Assembly (NCBI RefSeq): GCF_000702885.1
Contig: NZ_JNKO01000004.1
Span: 169,261-233,260, forward strand
Direction of reading: 5' to 3'
Length of the DNA: 64,000 bases
Source: Oribacterium sp. P6A1
Lineage (GTDB): Bacteria > Bacillota > Clostridia > Lachnospirales > Lachnospiraceae
Shown here: one piece after another, positions 24,028-32,683 of the stretch
How the letters are laid out: every line of letters begins with the position of its first letter
How positions within the stretch are numbered: position 1 is the first letter of the stretch
The notes under the pieces: model-generated
Database searches by the model: none
What the model was told of the DNA's origin: nothing
Seen by the model: only the letters and a program-made list of their open reading frames with translations
Position numbers and translations under genes: made by a program

Positions 24028-26490
24028 ATGCGTTATAAAGTAGATGTTGCAGTGTCAAGAGAAGGAAAGATAACCTTCCTTGGATGGGCATTCGGCAAGA
24101 ATCCGGAAACTCCGGTGAAGTACACCGTCCTTGACGGGGAGAGTAAAGAGGTTGAAGGAACCGTCATAGAGTCTGTAAGACGAGACGAGGTTGTAGAAGC
24201 CTTTTTCAAGGATTATGAAAAAGAGCATGGTCCCATCAAAAGGGAACTGGGCTATGACATTAACACCCCTTACAAAAAAGGAGAGACCAGATATCTCGTT
24301 ATAGAGGTGGACGGAAAGACAAAAAAAGTAAAGTTTGACGACCGCATACTTGAGTCCTTCAATTCTGTTGCCCATAAAAAAAGAGAGAAGCTCATGGCGC
24401 TGTTCCACTGGGAAACGGTGGAAGTGGCATGGGAATATTTCAGGGACCACGGCTTCAGGGCCCTGTGGAAGAAATCAGTACATCGTTTAAAAGGCATTCA
24501 GGAAGATTACGATTACAACGAGTGGTATAAAAAGGTAAAAATCACTGAGGAGGAACTGGAAAAGCAGAGGAACACTGTCCTTCCGGTTCAGCCCAAATTC
24601 TCCATCGTGATTCCCGTATACGAGACCCCTGAGAAGTTCCTGAGAAAAATGCTTACATCCATTGCGGATCAGACCTATGGAAACTTTGAAGTCTGCGTTG
24701 CTGACGCCACACCATACGAAAAGTACGGGAATGCTGAAGCGGCAGGGAAGCTTCCGAAGGAAGTGCTTAAGGAGTATCAGGACAGAGACCTCAGATTCAG
24801 ATTCAAGGTTCTGGAAAAGAATCTCGGCATTTCTGACAATACCAATGCCGCCATCAACATGGCAGAAGGGGACTTCATCGTATTCGCGGATCATGATGAT
24901 GAGCTGGAGCCCAATGCTCTTTTTGAATGTGCAAAGACCATAAATGAGCATCCTGATTGCGTGATGATCTATTCCGATGAGGATAAGATTGATTTTGAAG
25001 ATACCTACTACTTTGAGCCTCATTTCAAGAGTGATTTCAATCCGGATCTGCTTCGTTCAGTGAATTATGTATGTCATCTCATGGCTTTTAAGAGAGAGCT
25101 TCTTGATTCCATAGCGGAAACAGATGAAGATGGCAGCAAGGTTTATGAAAGAAAGGCCTATGACGGAGCCCAGGATCATGACCTCATTTTGAGAGCGGTA
25201 GAAAAAGCTCAGGAAATGGAAAGGGAGAAAACAGGCGGAGATTTGGAAAAGCTTTCGGAAGAGGACAGAAAACTCCTGAGAGAAGGACGTTTCACAAGTT
25301 CAAACATCTGTCACATTCAGAAGTCTCTTTATCACTGGAGATCCCACCAGGCTTCCACGGCACAGCATCCTGAGGCAAAGCTTTATGCCTTTGATGCGGG
25401 AGCAAGAGCTGTTTACGATCACTGTAAGAGACTGGGACTTCCTGTAAAGAAGGTGGAGAAGGGCATAACCTACGGCTTCTACCATACAGTTTATGAGAAT
25501 GCTAAGCCTCTCATATCCGTGATCATCCCCAACAAGGATCATACTGCGGATCTTGATAAGGCAATCCGGTCCCTTGCAGGAAGCAATTACAAGAACCTTG
25601 AGTTCATAGTGGTTGAAAACAATTCCGATCAGGAAGAGACCTGGAAGTATTACGCCGATATTCAGAGAGAATTTCCAGCAGAGGGCTTTATTGATAAGAC
25701 TCCGGAGGAAATAAAGAATGAGGGACAGACAGAACTGCCAGGTTCAAATCAGAATTCAGCACTCGGAGCTGCCACACCTACAGTCCGCGTTGTAAAGTGG
25801 CAGGGCCCCTTCAACTATTCCGCTATCAACAACTTCGGTGTGAAGTTCTCAAGGGGAGAGTATCTTCTTTTCCTTAATAACGACATCGAACTTATAGACC
25901 CGGATTCCATCGACGAGATGATCGGCTATGTTCAGCGTGAGGATGTAGGCATCTGCGGAGCCAGACTCCTTTATCCTGATGAGGATATCCAGCATGCCGG
26001 AGTCATTATGGGAATGGGCGGAATCGCAGGAGCCGCATTTGTCCGCACCCATGACGCTGAGCTTTCCTACATGCACAGGGCCAAGTGCGTTCAGGATTAT
26101 TCCTGCGTAACGGCGGCCTGCCTTCTTACGAAGAGAAAGCTTTTTGATGAAGTTGGCGGCTATACGGAAGAACTGGCGGTGGCCTTCAATGACGTTGACT
26201 TCTGCATGAAGATAAGAGCTCTCGGAAAACTGGTGGTATATAACCCTTATGCCAAGTTCTATCACTATGAATCAAAGTCCAGAGGCATGGAAGACACACC
26301 TGAAAAGGTAGCCCGTTTCAACAGCGAGATAGTGAAATTCGCCAAGCGCTGGCCGGAGTGCCTGAGATACGGCGATCCATATTACAACCCGGCACTTACT
26401 TTTATGAAGTCAAACTTCACCCTGAAGAATCTTGACAAAGAAAAGGTGGGAGAGCCCTTCAGAATGGATATCTTGAAGGACATAGTTTGA
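24028..26490 (+). CDS. bifunctional glycosyltransferase with two GT2 domains
   Basis: 820 residues. An N-terminal beta-rich region of about 100 residues and a linker come first. GT-A domain 1 begins at about 191 (FSIVIPVYETP) and carries the metal motif ADHDDELEP. GT-A domain 2 begins near 493 (PLISVIIPNKDHT) and carries FLNNDIELIDP and a late FNDVDFCMKIR. Such tandem GT2 proteins build rhamnan, galactan and other repeat-unit backbones, adding two sugars or alternating linkages. There are no membrane helices, so it acts on the cytoplasmic face on lipid-linked acceptors. It is coupled to the GtrB-like gene and followed by a structured RNA and a terminator. Confidence 0.87.
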   Translation: MRYKVDVAVSREGKITFLGWAFGKNPETPVKYTVLDGESKEVEGTVIESVRRDEVVEAFFKDYEKEHGPIKRELGYDINTPYKKGETRYLVIEVDGKTKKVKFDDRILESFNSVAHKKREKLMALFHWETVEVAWEYFRDHGFRALWKKSVHRLKGIQEDYDYNEWYKKVKITEEELEKQRNTVLPVQPKFSIVIPVYETPEKFLRKMLTSIADQTYGNFEVCVADATPYEKYGNAEAAGKLPKEVLKEYQDRDLRFRFKVLEKNLGISDNTNAAINMAEGDFIVFADHDDELEPNALFECAKTINEHPDCVMIYSDEDKIDFEDTYYFEPHFKSDFNPDLLRSVNYVCHLMAFKRELLDSIAETDEDGSKVYERKAYDGAQDHDLILRAVEKAQEMEREKTGGDLEKLSEEDRKLLREGRFTSSNICHIQKSLYHWRSHQASTAQHPEAKLYAFDAGARAVYDHCKRLGLPVKKVEKGITYGFYHTVYENAKPLISVIIPNKDHTADLDKAIRSLAGSNYKNLEFIVVENNSDQEETWKYYADIQREFPAEGFIDKTPEEIKNEGQTELPGSNQNSALGAATPTVRVVKWQGPFNYSAINNFGVKFSRGEYLLFLNNDIELIDPDSIDEMIGYVQREDVGICGARLLYPDEDIQHAGVIMGMGGIAGAAFVRTHDAELSYMHRAKCVQDYSCVTAACLLTKRKLFDEVGGYTEELAVAFNDVDFCMKIRALGKLVVYNPYAKFYHYESKSRGMEDTPEKVARFNSEIVKFAKRWPECLRYGDPYYNPALTFMKSNFTLKNLDKEKVGEPFRMDILKDIV

Positions 26491-26495
26491 TTGAA

Positions 26496-26575
26496 CCACG
26501 GGATTTGAATCCGTGGAAGATCCCAACATAGTTCAGGGGTCAGTGGCGGAAATGTAAAGATGATAGCTACACCGC
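26496..26575 (+). ncRNA. candidate structured RNA, three consecutive hairpins
   Basis: Three hairpins follow the glycosyltransferase stop: CCACGG (26496-26501)/CCGTGG (26511-26516); GATCCC (26519-26524)/GGGGTC (26536-26541, one G-T pair); and GCGG-aaa-TGTA (26546-26556) with TACA-CCGC (26568-26575). An intrinsic terminator follows at 26601. This is the layout of a small RNA released from a 3' end, or of a terminator-controlled leader for the phosphoglycosyl transferase gene at 26702. I do not recognise a known family. Confidence 0.45.
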
Positions 26576-26600
26576 ATAAGAAACCAAAAAACCTAAACCA

Positions 26601-26646
26601 AACGAGGATGCTGCATGAAAACGGCACCCTCGTTTTTTCTATTAAG
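26601..26646 (+). terminator. intrinsic terminator before the first long phosphoglycosyl transferase
   Basis: AACGAGG (26601-26607) pairs with CCTCGTT (26638-26644), with an inner TGC/GCA stem, followed by six T in total. Confidence 0.85.
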
Positions 26647-26701
26647 AAAATTCTAATATCATTTTTATGGAAATTTTTGAAAACGGGAGTATACTTCCAT
26701 T

Positions 26702-28117
26702 ATGATTAAAGACAACCAACAATTTTTAAACCACTTTCACGTGGTTCTTGATGCAGTGGTTATAGCCACCGCTTACGCCCTTGCGTGGTACCTGCTTATA
26801 GCTTCGCCTATTTTTCCCGAGGGACACGGAGTACTCCCGCCGGATGTTTATTTCAGGGCGCTTATTCCGGTGGTTCCGGGATATATGATCCTGTATTGGG
26901 TATTTCATCTGTATGAGCCCAAAAGGACCAGGACAAAAAGAAGAGAGTTTATCAATATAGTTGAGGCTAATGTCGTTGGCCTCATGCTTTTTGCGTCCGT
27001 TCTTTTCGCTTTCAGGCGGTCAGGATACTTCGCAAACTTCTCCACAAGGATGATCACAGCCTTCTGCGTATTCAATATCATTTTGACCACGGTAGAAAGA
27101 TTCGGAATAAGATTCATCCTTACCAGGATGCGAAGAAACGGCTTCAATCAGAAACATATCATGCTGGTGGGATTTTCAGACGTTTCCGATCTGTTTATTG
27201 ATGCCTGCCGAAGAAATCCGGACTGGGGTTACAAAATCTACGGAATAGTTGATGACATTACAGAGACCGGAGTTTCCTACAAAGGTGTAAAAATAGTGGG
27301 AAAGATAAAGGATCTGGAAACTATACTCGCAGGAAACAATATAGATGAAATAGCCATAACCCTTCCTCTTGCGGCCTATGAAAAGCTTGGGGGCATAGTG
27401 GCGGTGTGTGAGAAATCCGGAGTTCACACAAAGTTCATACCGGATTACAACAACATAATCCCATCAAGACCTGTAACCGAGGACATGGATGGACTTCCGG
27501 TCATTAACATCAGAAATGTTCCACTTACGGATCCGGTGAAGGCAGCAGCCAAAAGAGTCATAGATATCATAGGATCCCTCTTTGGAATCATCATTTTCAG
27601 CCCCATTATGCTTACGGTAGCAGTGCTTATAAAGCTTTCATCTCCCGGGCCCATCATATTCAAACAGGAAAGAGTGGGACTTCACAATAAACCCTTTATG
27701 ATGTACAAATTCCGTTCCATGGTGGAACAGAAGCCGGAAGATGAGAAGAAGGGCTGGACCACACCGGGAGACCCCAGAGTCACTAAGGTGGGTAAATTCA
27801 TAAGAAAGACTTCCATAGATGAATTCCCCCAGTTCTTTAATGTATTTATGGGAAGCATGTCTCTTGTGGGACCGAGACCTGAGCGCACCCAGTTCGTTGA
27901 GATGTTCAGAGAAGAGATTCCCCGCTACATGATAAAGCATCAGGTGAGACCCGGAATGACAGGCTGGGCCCAGGTCAACGGCCTGAGAGGAGACACCTCC
28001 ATTCATGAACGTGTAAGATACGACATCTGGTATATAGAGAACTGGAGCATGGAGCTTGATATCAAGATCATGTTTTTGACCATATTTAAAGGATTCGTGA
28101 ATAAAAACGCCTACTGA
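26702..28117 (+). CDS. long-form polyprenyl phosphoglycosyl transferase (WbaP/WcaJ type)
   Basis: 471 residues. The N-terminus has four or five membrane helices (about 10-130), then a Rossmann-like CoA-binding region (about 150-270), then the C-terminal catalytic bacterial sugar transferase domain (from about 285): the re-entrant helix AAKRVIDIIGSLFGIIIFSP, KFRSM, TSIDEFPQ with the catalytic Asp-Glu pair, GPRPERTQF and RPGMTGWAQVNG. It transfers a sugar phosphate, commonly glucose or galactose phosphate, to undecaprenyl phosphate, the first step of a repeat unit. GGGAG lies upstream of ATG at a rather long distance. It is the first of three priming enzymes in the window. Confidence 0.9.
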   Translation: MIKDNQQFLNHFHVVLDAVVIATAYALAWYLLIASPIFPEGHGVLPPDVYFRALIPVVPGYMILYWVFHLYEPKRTRTKRREFINIVEANVVGLMLFASVLFAFRRSGYFANFSTRMITAFCVFNIILTTVERFGIRFILTRMRRNGFNQKHIMLVGFSDVSDLFIDACRRNPDWGYKIYGIVDDITETGVSYKGVKIVGKIKDLETILAGNNIDEIAITLPLAAYEKLGGIVAVCEKSGVHTKFIPDYNNIIPSRPVTEDMDGLPVINIRNVPLTDPVKAAAKRVIDIIGSLFGIIIFSPIMLTVAVLIKLSSPGPIIFKQERVGLHNKPFMMYKFRSMVEQKPEDEKKGWTTPGDPRVTKVGKFIRKTSIDEFPQFFNVFMGSMSLVGPRPERTQFVEMFREEIPRYMIKHQVRPGMTGWAQVNGLRGDTSIHERVRYDIWYIENWSMELDIKIMFLTIFKGFVNKNAY

Positions 28118-28139
28118 TCTTTAAACGGGCAGATAGTGT

Positions 28140-28168
28140 TTGCCGAATCACTTTATATGTGATAAAAT
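28140..28168 (+). promoter_or_regulatory. candidate promoter of the LCP gene
   Basis: TTGCCG (28140-28145), 17-base spacer, TAAAAT (28163-28168). The leader then holds two hairpins: AGAGCA/TGCTCT (28188-28203) and ATCAGAAAA/TTTTCTGAT (28216-28240), the latter without a T tail. Confidence 0.55.
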
Positions 28169-28269
28169 GCCGATGTTTTGTAAACTTAGAGCATTTCTGC
28201 TCTGAAAATAAGGCTATCAGAAAACTTGAAATTTTCTGATATATTGCCGGACACTATGAGGAATTATAG

Positions 28270-30450
28270 ATGGCATTAGATAATGGCAAGGAGACCAGAC
28301 GCCCCCACTCCCAGGAGGATACGGACAGACGTCAGAGGGAACTTGAAGATAAGATAGTTAATGACAAAAATATGGGGGATAAGCTTATGGCAAACGCCAT
28401 GAGGCCCCAGAGAATGATAAGGACTGATGAGATAGTTATTCCTGATGAAGCCTTCAGAAGAGGCGGTTCAAGCGGAGACATCTCAGGCGTAAGGGGTGCA
28501 ACAGGCGATGGAACTTCAAGTTCCGGCACTACTGTACGGAGAGAAACCTCATCACCACGGAAGAGTACTGATGCAAGCCGGAACCTGTCTGTCTCGGATG
28601 TGATGAAGGTCGGAGATCCTCACAGACGTACATCCGAAAGACCGGCTCCGAAGGCCCCATTAAAGGGAGATTCTATCAGAACCGCTTCCCAGAGACAGGC
28701 CAAATCTTCAGTGATAACACTCAACGACACATCGGAAGTTGAACATGACATCGAATTCGCCAAAAAGATGCGTGACAAGAAAAAGAAAGCTGTTCGCACA
28801 AAGATTTTTATCATGGCAGTGGTTGAGATACTTACACTTATCTGTATCTTCGGTTTCGGCTCTGTATACAGATACATGAATATGACCCAGGCTGTCGAAT
28901 TCGATGTATCCAAGGTTCAGAACAACAACATTGACATAACACAGAAACAGAAGATGTCCGGCTACTGGACAGTTGCGGTGTTCGGTGTAGACTCCCGTGA
29001 CGGAGGAGTAGGAAGAGGCGCCAATGCTGACGTTCAGATCATCTGCAACGTGGATATGGCCACCGGAGATGTGAAGCTGGTTTCTGTCTACAGAGATACT
29101 TATCTTAAAACAGGAAAGAGCAACAGATATGCAAAGATAAATGAAGCCTATGCCATAGGCGGACCTGAGCAGGCAGTTGCGGCTCTTAACAGCAACCTGG
29201 ATCTGAACATTGAAAACTATGTAACCTTCAACTGGAAGGCAGTGGCAGATACTATCGACATGCTGGGAGGCGTTGACATAGATATCACAGATAAGGAATT
29301 CTACTATATGAATGCCTACATCCATGAGACCTCTGTTAAGGCCGGTATCAACGAGAAGAATCCTGCAGCCAACTATATAAAGAAGGCAGGACCTCAGCAT
29401 CTTACGGGTGTACAGGCTGTTGCTTATGCGAGACTCAGATATATGGACAGCGACTTCGAAAGAACAAGACGTCAGAGAGAAGTTATTTCCCAGTGTCTTG
29501 ACAATGCCAAGAAGGCAGACCTTGCAACACTCACGTCCATCATAGATACAGTGCTTCCTCAGGTGGCATTCAACATCGATGCGGGAGATATAGTAGAGCT
29601 TGCTAAGGGAATCTCAAGATACAACATCAAGGAATCTGCAGGTTTCCCGAAGGATATCAAGGATCAGATGATGGGCAAGAAGGGAGATTGCGTAATCCCT
29701 GTAACCCTTACATCTAATGTAAAGTGGCTTCACAGCGTGCTTTTTGGCGACGAGGACTATAAGGTATCAAGCGCGGTGGAGACCTACTCTCAGAAGATAG
29801 CTGACGATTCAGGCTACTATGCAAGCCATAAGGATGAAACCTCAAGCACAAAGAAGGAAAGCAGTACTGAAGCTGAGAAGGATGAGGATGATTCCGGGTC
29901 CGGAAGCAGCAAGAAGTCCACAAAGGAAACTGATAAGGATGGTTACATCATCACCGGAACAGATGAGGATGGTAATGCCATATATCAGACCGACGAAGAC
30001 GGAAACAAGGTGAAGGCTTCCGACAAGACAAAGAACAAGTCTGAAAAATCCGAAACTGAGGAGGGTGCAGAAACCGACGAGGATGAGGATACAGAGGAAA
30101 CTGAGGCGGAGACCGATGAGGACGGAAATGTTATAGAGACTTCAAAGTCCACCAAGGAATCTACAACAGAGCATGGCCCTGCAGGTGAAGAAACTATATC
30201 TGATAAGGATAAGAAGGAAACAAAGTCCTCTGATAAGGAGACTTCATCAACAGATGAAACCACAAAGGCGCCTTCAAAAACAGAAGAAACAACCTCCGGC
30301 GAAGTTATAGAACCGGGACTTGTGGACGACGATGACGATTCAGGCGCAGGCCCCAGCGGTGGAAATACATCATCTTCAGATTCTTCAGGCCCGGGAGGGG
30401 TGACGAATGTTGAAGAAATCGAGATAGGACCGGCAGTGGGACCGTCTTAA
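28270..30450 (+). CDS. LytR-CpsA-Psr (LCP) family glycopolymer attachment protein
   Basis: 726 residues. A long basic cytoplasmic N-terminus (about 1-175) with low complexity precedes one membrane helix (about 178-198). The extracellular LCP domain (about 235-420) has FGVDSRDGG, SVYRDTYL, the NEAYAIGGPEQAV region, GGVDIDI and ARLRYMDSDFERTRRQREV, with the arginines that bind the lipid pyrophosphate. The last 210 residues are an acidic Asp/Glu/Ser/Thr tail. LCP proteins move undecaprenyl-linked polymers onto peptidoglycan or surface proteins. In this locus it is the natural candidate for attaching the product. The very long acidic tail is unusual. GAGG precedes ATG. Confidence 0.92.
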   Translation: MALDNGKETRRPHSQEDTDRRQRELEDKIVNDKNMGDKLMANAMRPQRMIRTDEIVIPDEAFRRGGSSGDISGVRGATGDGTSSSGTTVRRETSSPRKSTDASRNLSVSDVMKVGDPHRRTSERPAPKAPLKGDSIRTASQRQAKSSVITLNDTSEVEHDIEFAKKMRDKKKKAVRTKIFIMAVVEILTLICIFGFGSVYRYMNMTQAVEFDVSKVQNNNIDITQKQKMSGYWTVAVFGVDSRDGGVGRGANADVQIICNVDMATGDVKLVSVYRDTYLKTGKSNRYAKINEAYAIGGPEQAVAALNSNLDLNIENYVTFNWKAVADTIDMLGGVDIDITDKEFYYMNAYIHETSVKAGINEKNPAANYIKKAGPQHLTGVQAVAYARLRYMDSDFERTRRQREVISQCLDNAKKADLATLTSIIDTVLPQVAFNIDAGDIVELAKGISRYNIKESAGFPKDIKDQMMGKKGDCVIPVTLTSNVKWLHSVLFGDEDYKVSSAVETYSQKIADDSGYYASHKDETSSTKKESSTEAEKDEDDSGSGSSKKSTKETDKDGYIITGTDEDGNAIYQTDEDGNKVKASDKTKNKSEKSETEEGAETDEDEDTEETEAETDEDGNVIETSKSTKESTTEHGPAGEETISDKDKKETKSSDKETSSTDETTKAPSKTEETTSGEVIEPGLVDDDDDSGAGPSGGNTSSSDSSGPGGVTNVEEIEIGPAVGPS

Positions 30451-30487
30451 TACCGGTTGAAAAAATATAGTTTAATAGTGATCAGGT

Positions 30488-30540
30488 AAAATGATCGTCA
30501 AGAGATAACGTTATATCTTTTGGCGATCATTTTTAAATTT
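30488..30540 (+). terminator. intrinsic terminator after the LCP gene
   Basis: AAAATGATCG (30488-30497) pairs with CGATCATTTT (30524-30533), with further inner pairing AGATA/TATCT, then T-rich sequence. Confidence 0.85.
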
Positions 30541-30727
30541 ATGAAGAAAAGAATATGAAGTTCTTAGGAATTTCTTATTTTTTGATTCGAGGTATCTTAA
30601 TAAATGCGTAAGAATCTGAAATCTTTTAGTTATGTACTTAGGGCAACAGCTATTGTATTATGCTTAATGTAATCGAAATGGGATTTTCATTTTTCGTACA
30701 TTCCCTTGGGGTTATTTGAGAAAAGAC

Positions 30728-30756
30728 TTGAATAATCATTGAGTCAGGGGTATAAT
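30728..30756 (+). promoter_or_regulatory. strong promoter of the second wall-binding protein
   Basis: TTGAAT (30728-30733), 17-base spacer, perfect TATAAT (30751-30756). A hairpin GAGCTA/TAGCTC (30769-30784) would lie close to the 5' end of the transcript and could protect the mRNA. The rest of the 361-base gap shows nothing else. Confidence 0.85.
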
Positions 30757-30811
30757 CCCATCGTAATTGAGCTAAAAATAGCTCTAAAACAAAAAGGAGA
30801 GTGCATTTATT

Positions 30812-32497
30812 ATGAAGAAGCAGACAAAGTTATTTACAACTCTTTCAGCTGCAGCACTTCTTACTATCGGCGTTTCTGCTGTATCTATGGCCGCTGGTTG
30901 GGACAACTCAACAGGCGAGTGGAGATACCTCAACAGTGATGGTACAGAGGTAACTGACGCTTGGAAGTCAGCAAACGGAAATTGGTTCTATCTTGGATCA
31001 GATGGTGTTATGGTTACTAACCAGCTCATCGAGGATACAAACAACACAACAACCCGTTACTACTATGTAGACCAGTACGGTGCTATGGTCAAGAACACTT
31101 GGAAGGCTGTAGCGTTAGATGATAGCTCATCTGGCCTTGATGCTGAGTATTACTGGTACTATTTCGGCTCTGACGGAAAGGCTTATACATCTAAGGATGA
31201 GCTTGGTCAGAATGAAATCAAGACAATCAACGGTCTGAAGTATGCTTTCGATTCAGAAGGACATATGCTTTATGGATGGATTAATCCAGATAATGTTGAG
31301 CAGCAGGATGGCGATGACTCAGCTTGGGAGACATCACAGTATTTCTTCAATGGTTGGAATGATGGTCATATGCAGACAGGTTGGGCTCAGCTTACTGTAG
31401 AGGATGATAATGAGACCAAGGAGTATTGGTTCAACTTCGGCAACGATGGTAAGAAGGTTGGCTACAAGGACGGTAAGAGAAAGAAGATTAACGGATCTTT
31501 CTATCACTTTGCAGCAGATGGTCATATGATTACAGGTTGGGGCACAGCTACTCAGTCTGTAAAGGATGCAAATGCTACATCAGGTCAGCTTAATTATCTC
31601 AATGGCGATGGATCAGAGAGAAAGAACAAGTGGGTATGGGCTGTTCCTGATGAGGATTCAGTAGAAGATGATCTTAAGAAGGATTACAACGATGACGAGT
31701 ATTCATGGTGGTACTTCAACAATAGTGGTAGTCTCGTTGTAAATCAGATTAAGAAGATCAACGGCAAGGAGTATGCATTCGATAAGTATGGTCGTATGTT
31801 AAAGGGCTTCGTATGCAATTATGACTCTGATAATGATGGTAAGGTAGATAGCATCGAAGATGCTGGTAATCCAGGAGATTGGAAGAGAGAAGAAATCATC
31901 GCTGGTGCAACAGATGATGGTAAGTATGCAGTAGATGGAGATTTCTACTTCTTCTCAAATGATAAGGAGAAGGATGGATCAAAGAAGAAGGGCTACCAGA
32001 CTCTTGAACTTGATGATGGAAGCTATCAGTTCTACTTCAATACATCTAATGGTAAGGCATATACTGATTATGTATCAAAGATCAGAAAGTATGTAAAGAA
32101 CGGACTTGTTCTTCAGCCATCAAATGATGATGACAGAAACTATGCTGGTATTGTGGTTACTACTGGTGACAAGCCTGTAGATATGGTATTTGGTTCAGAT
32201 ACTGTTGGTAATATTCTTGTTAATAAGTCAGGTAATGTAGTTAAGAAGAAGGCTAAGATTAAGGATTCAGATGATTCTTACTATATCGCTGATGCAGCTG
32301 GTCGCGTAGTTGCATTCTTCGAGACAGAAGATGAATACAATAACTATGTAGGATATAAGGTTGAGGGCTCTGATACTCTTAAGTGCCTTAATATCAAGGC
32401 TGATTGGCTCACAAAGGGAATTACTAAGGATCAGCTTAAGACAAAGATTAATACAGAGATTGGTAAGATCAAGAAGGCAACTCCAGTAGAAGCTTAA
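30812..32497 (+). CDS. secreted cell-wall-binding repeat protein (second paralogue)
   Basis: 561 residues. Signal peptide 1-27 (cleavage near SMA-AGW) is followed by aromatic/glycine wall-binding repeats (WRYLNSDGTEVTDAWK, WFYLGSDGVMVTN and others) through about residue 440, then an Asp/Lys-rich tail of about 120 residues. It matches the protein at 7637 in repeat order from the first repeats onward. No enzyme domain is seen. Codon choice is very narrow (GAT, AAG, GGT, CTT dominate) and the promoter is strong, so this is probably an abundant surface protein. Its position inside the polysaccharide locus suggests it binds the polymer made there. AGGAGAG lies upstream of ATG. Confidence 0.85.
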   Translation: MKKQTKLFTTLSAAALLTIGVSAVSMAAGWDNSTGEWRYLNSDGTEVTDAWKSANGNWFYLGSDGVMVTNQLIEDTNNTTTRYYYVDQYGAMVKNTWKAVALDDSSSGLDAEYYWYYFGSDGKAYTSKDELGQNEIKTINGLKYAFDSEGHMLYGWINPDNVEQQDGDDSAWETSQYFFNGWNDGHMQTGWAQLTVEDDNETKEYWFNFGNDGKKVGYKDGKRKKINGSFYHFAADGHMITGWGTATQSVKDANATSGQLNYLNGDGSERKNKWVWAVPDEDSVEDDLKKDYNDDEYSWWYFNNSGSLVVNQIKKINGKEYAFDKYGRMLKGFVCNYDSDNDGKVDSIEDAGNPGDWKREEIIAGATDDGKYAVDGDFYFFSNDKEKDGSKKKGYQTLELDDGSYQFYFNTSNGKAYTDYVSKIRKYVKNGLVLQPSNDDDRNYAGIVVTTGDKPVDMVFGSDTVGNILVNKSGNVVKKKAKIKDSDDSYYIADAAGRVVAFFETEDEYNNYVGYKVEGSDTLKCLNIKADWLTKGITKDQLKTKINTEIGKIKKATPVEA

Positions 32498-32519
32498 TTT
32501 TGAGATTATTGTAATCATG

Positions 32520-32555
32520 AAGAGGAATCGATGCTTTGTATCGGTTCCTCTTTTT
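32520..32555 (+). terminator. intrinsic terminator after the second wall-binding protein
   Basis: AAGAGGAATCGAT (32520-32532) pairs with ATCGGTTCCTCTT (32540-32552, one G-T pair), then five T. Confidence 0.9.
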
Positions 32556-32628
32556 AGTGATTTGCTTAAGACAATGAATTTGTCTTATATGTGACAGTCC
32601 CTTTTTGTAGTGTGATAAAGTGTACTTA

Positions 32629-32657
32629 TTGTTGCTTTAAGTAAGGTGTGTTATCAT
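32629..32657 (+). promoter_or_regulatory. candidate promoter of the middle polysaccharide operon
   Basis: TTGTTG (32629-32634), 17-base spacer, TATCAT (32652-32657). With transcription starting near 32664, the ATG at 32684 is the best start of the first gene. Confidence 0.55.
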
Positions 32658-32683
32658 TATGTGGCATGAAAGGATATCAAACA

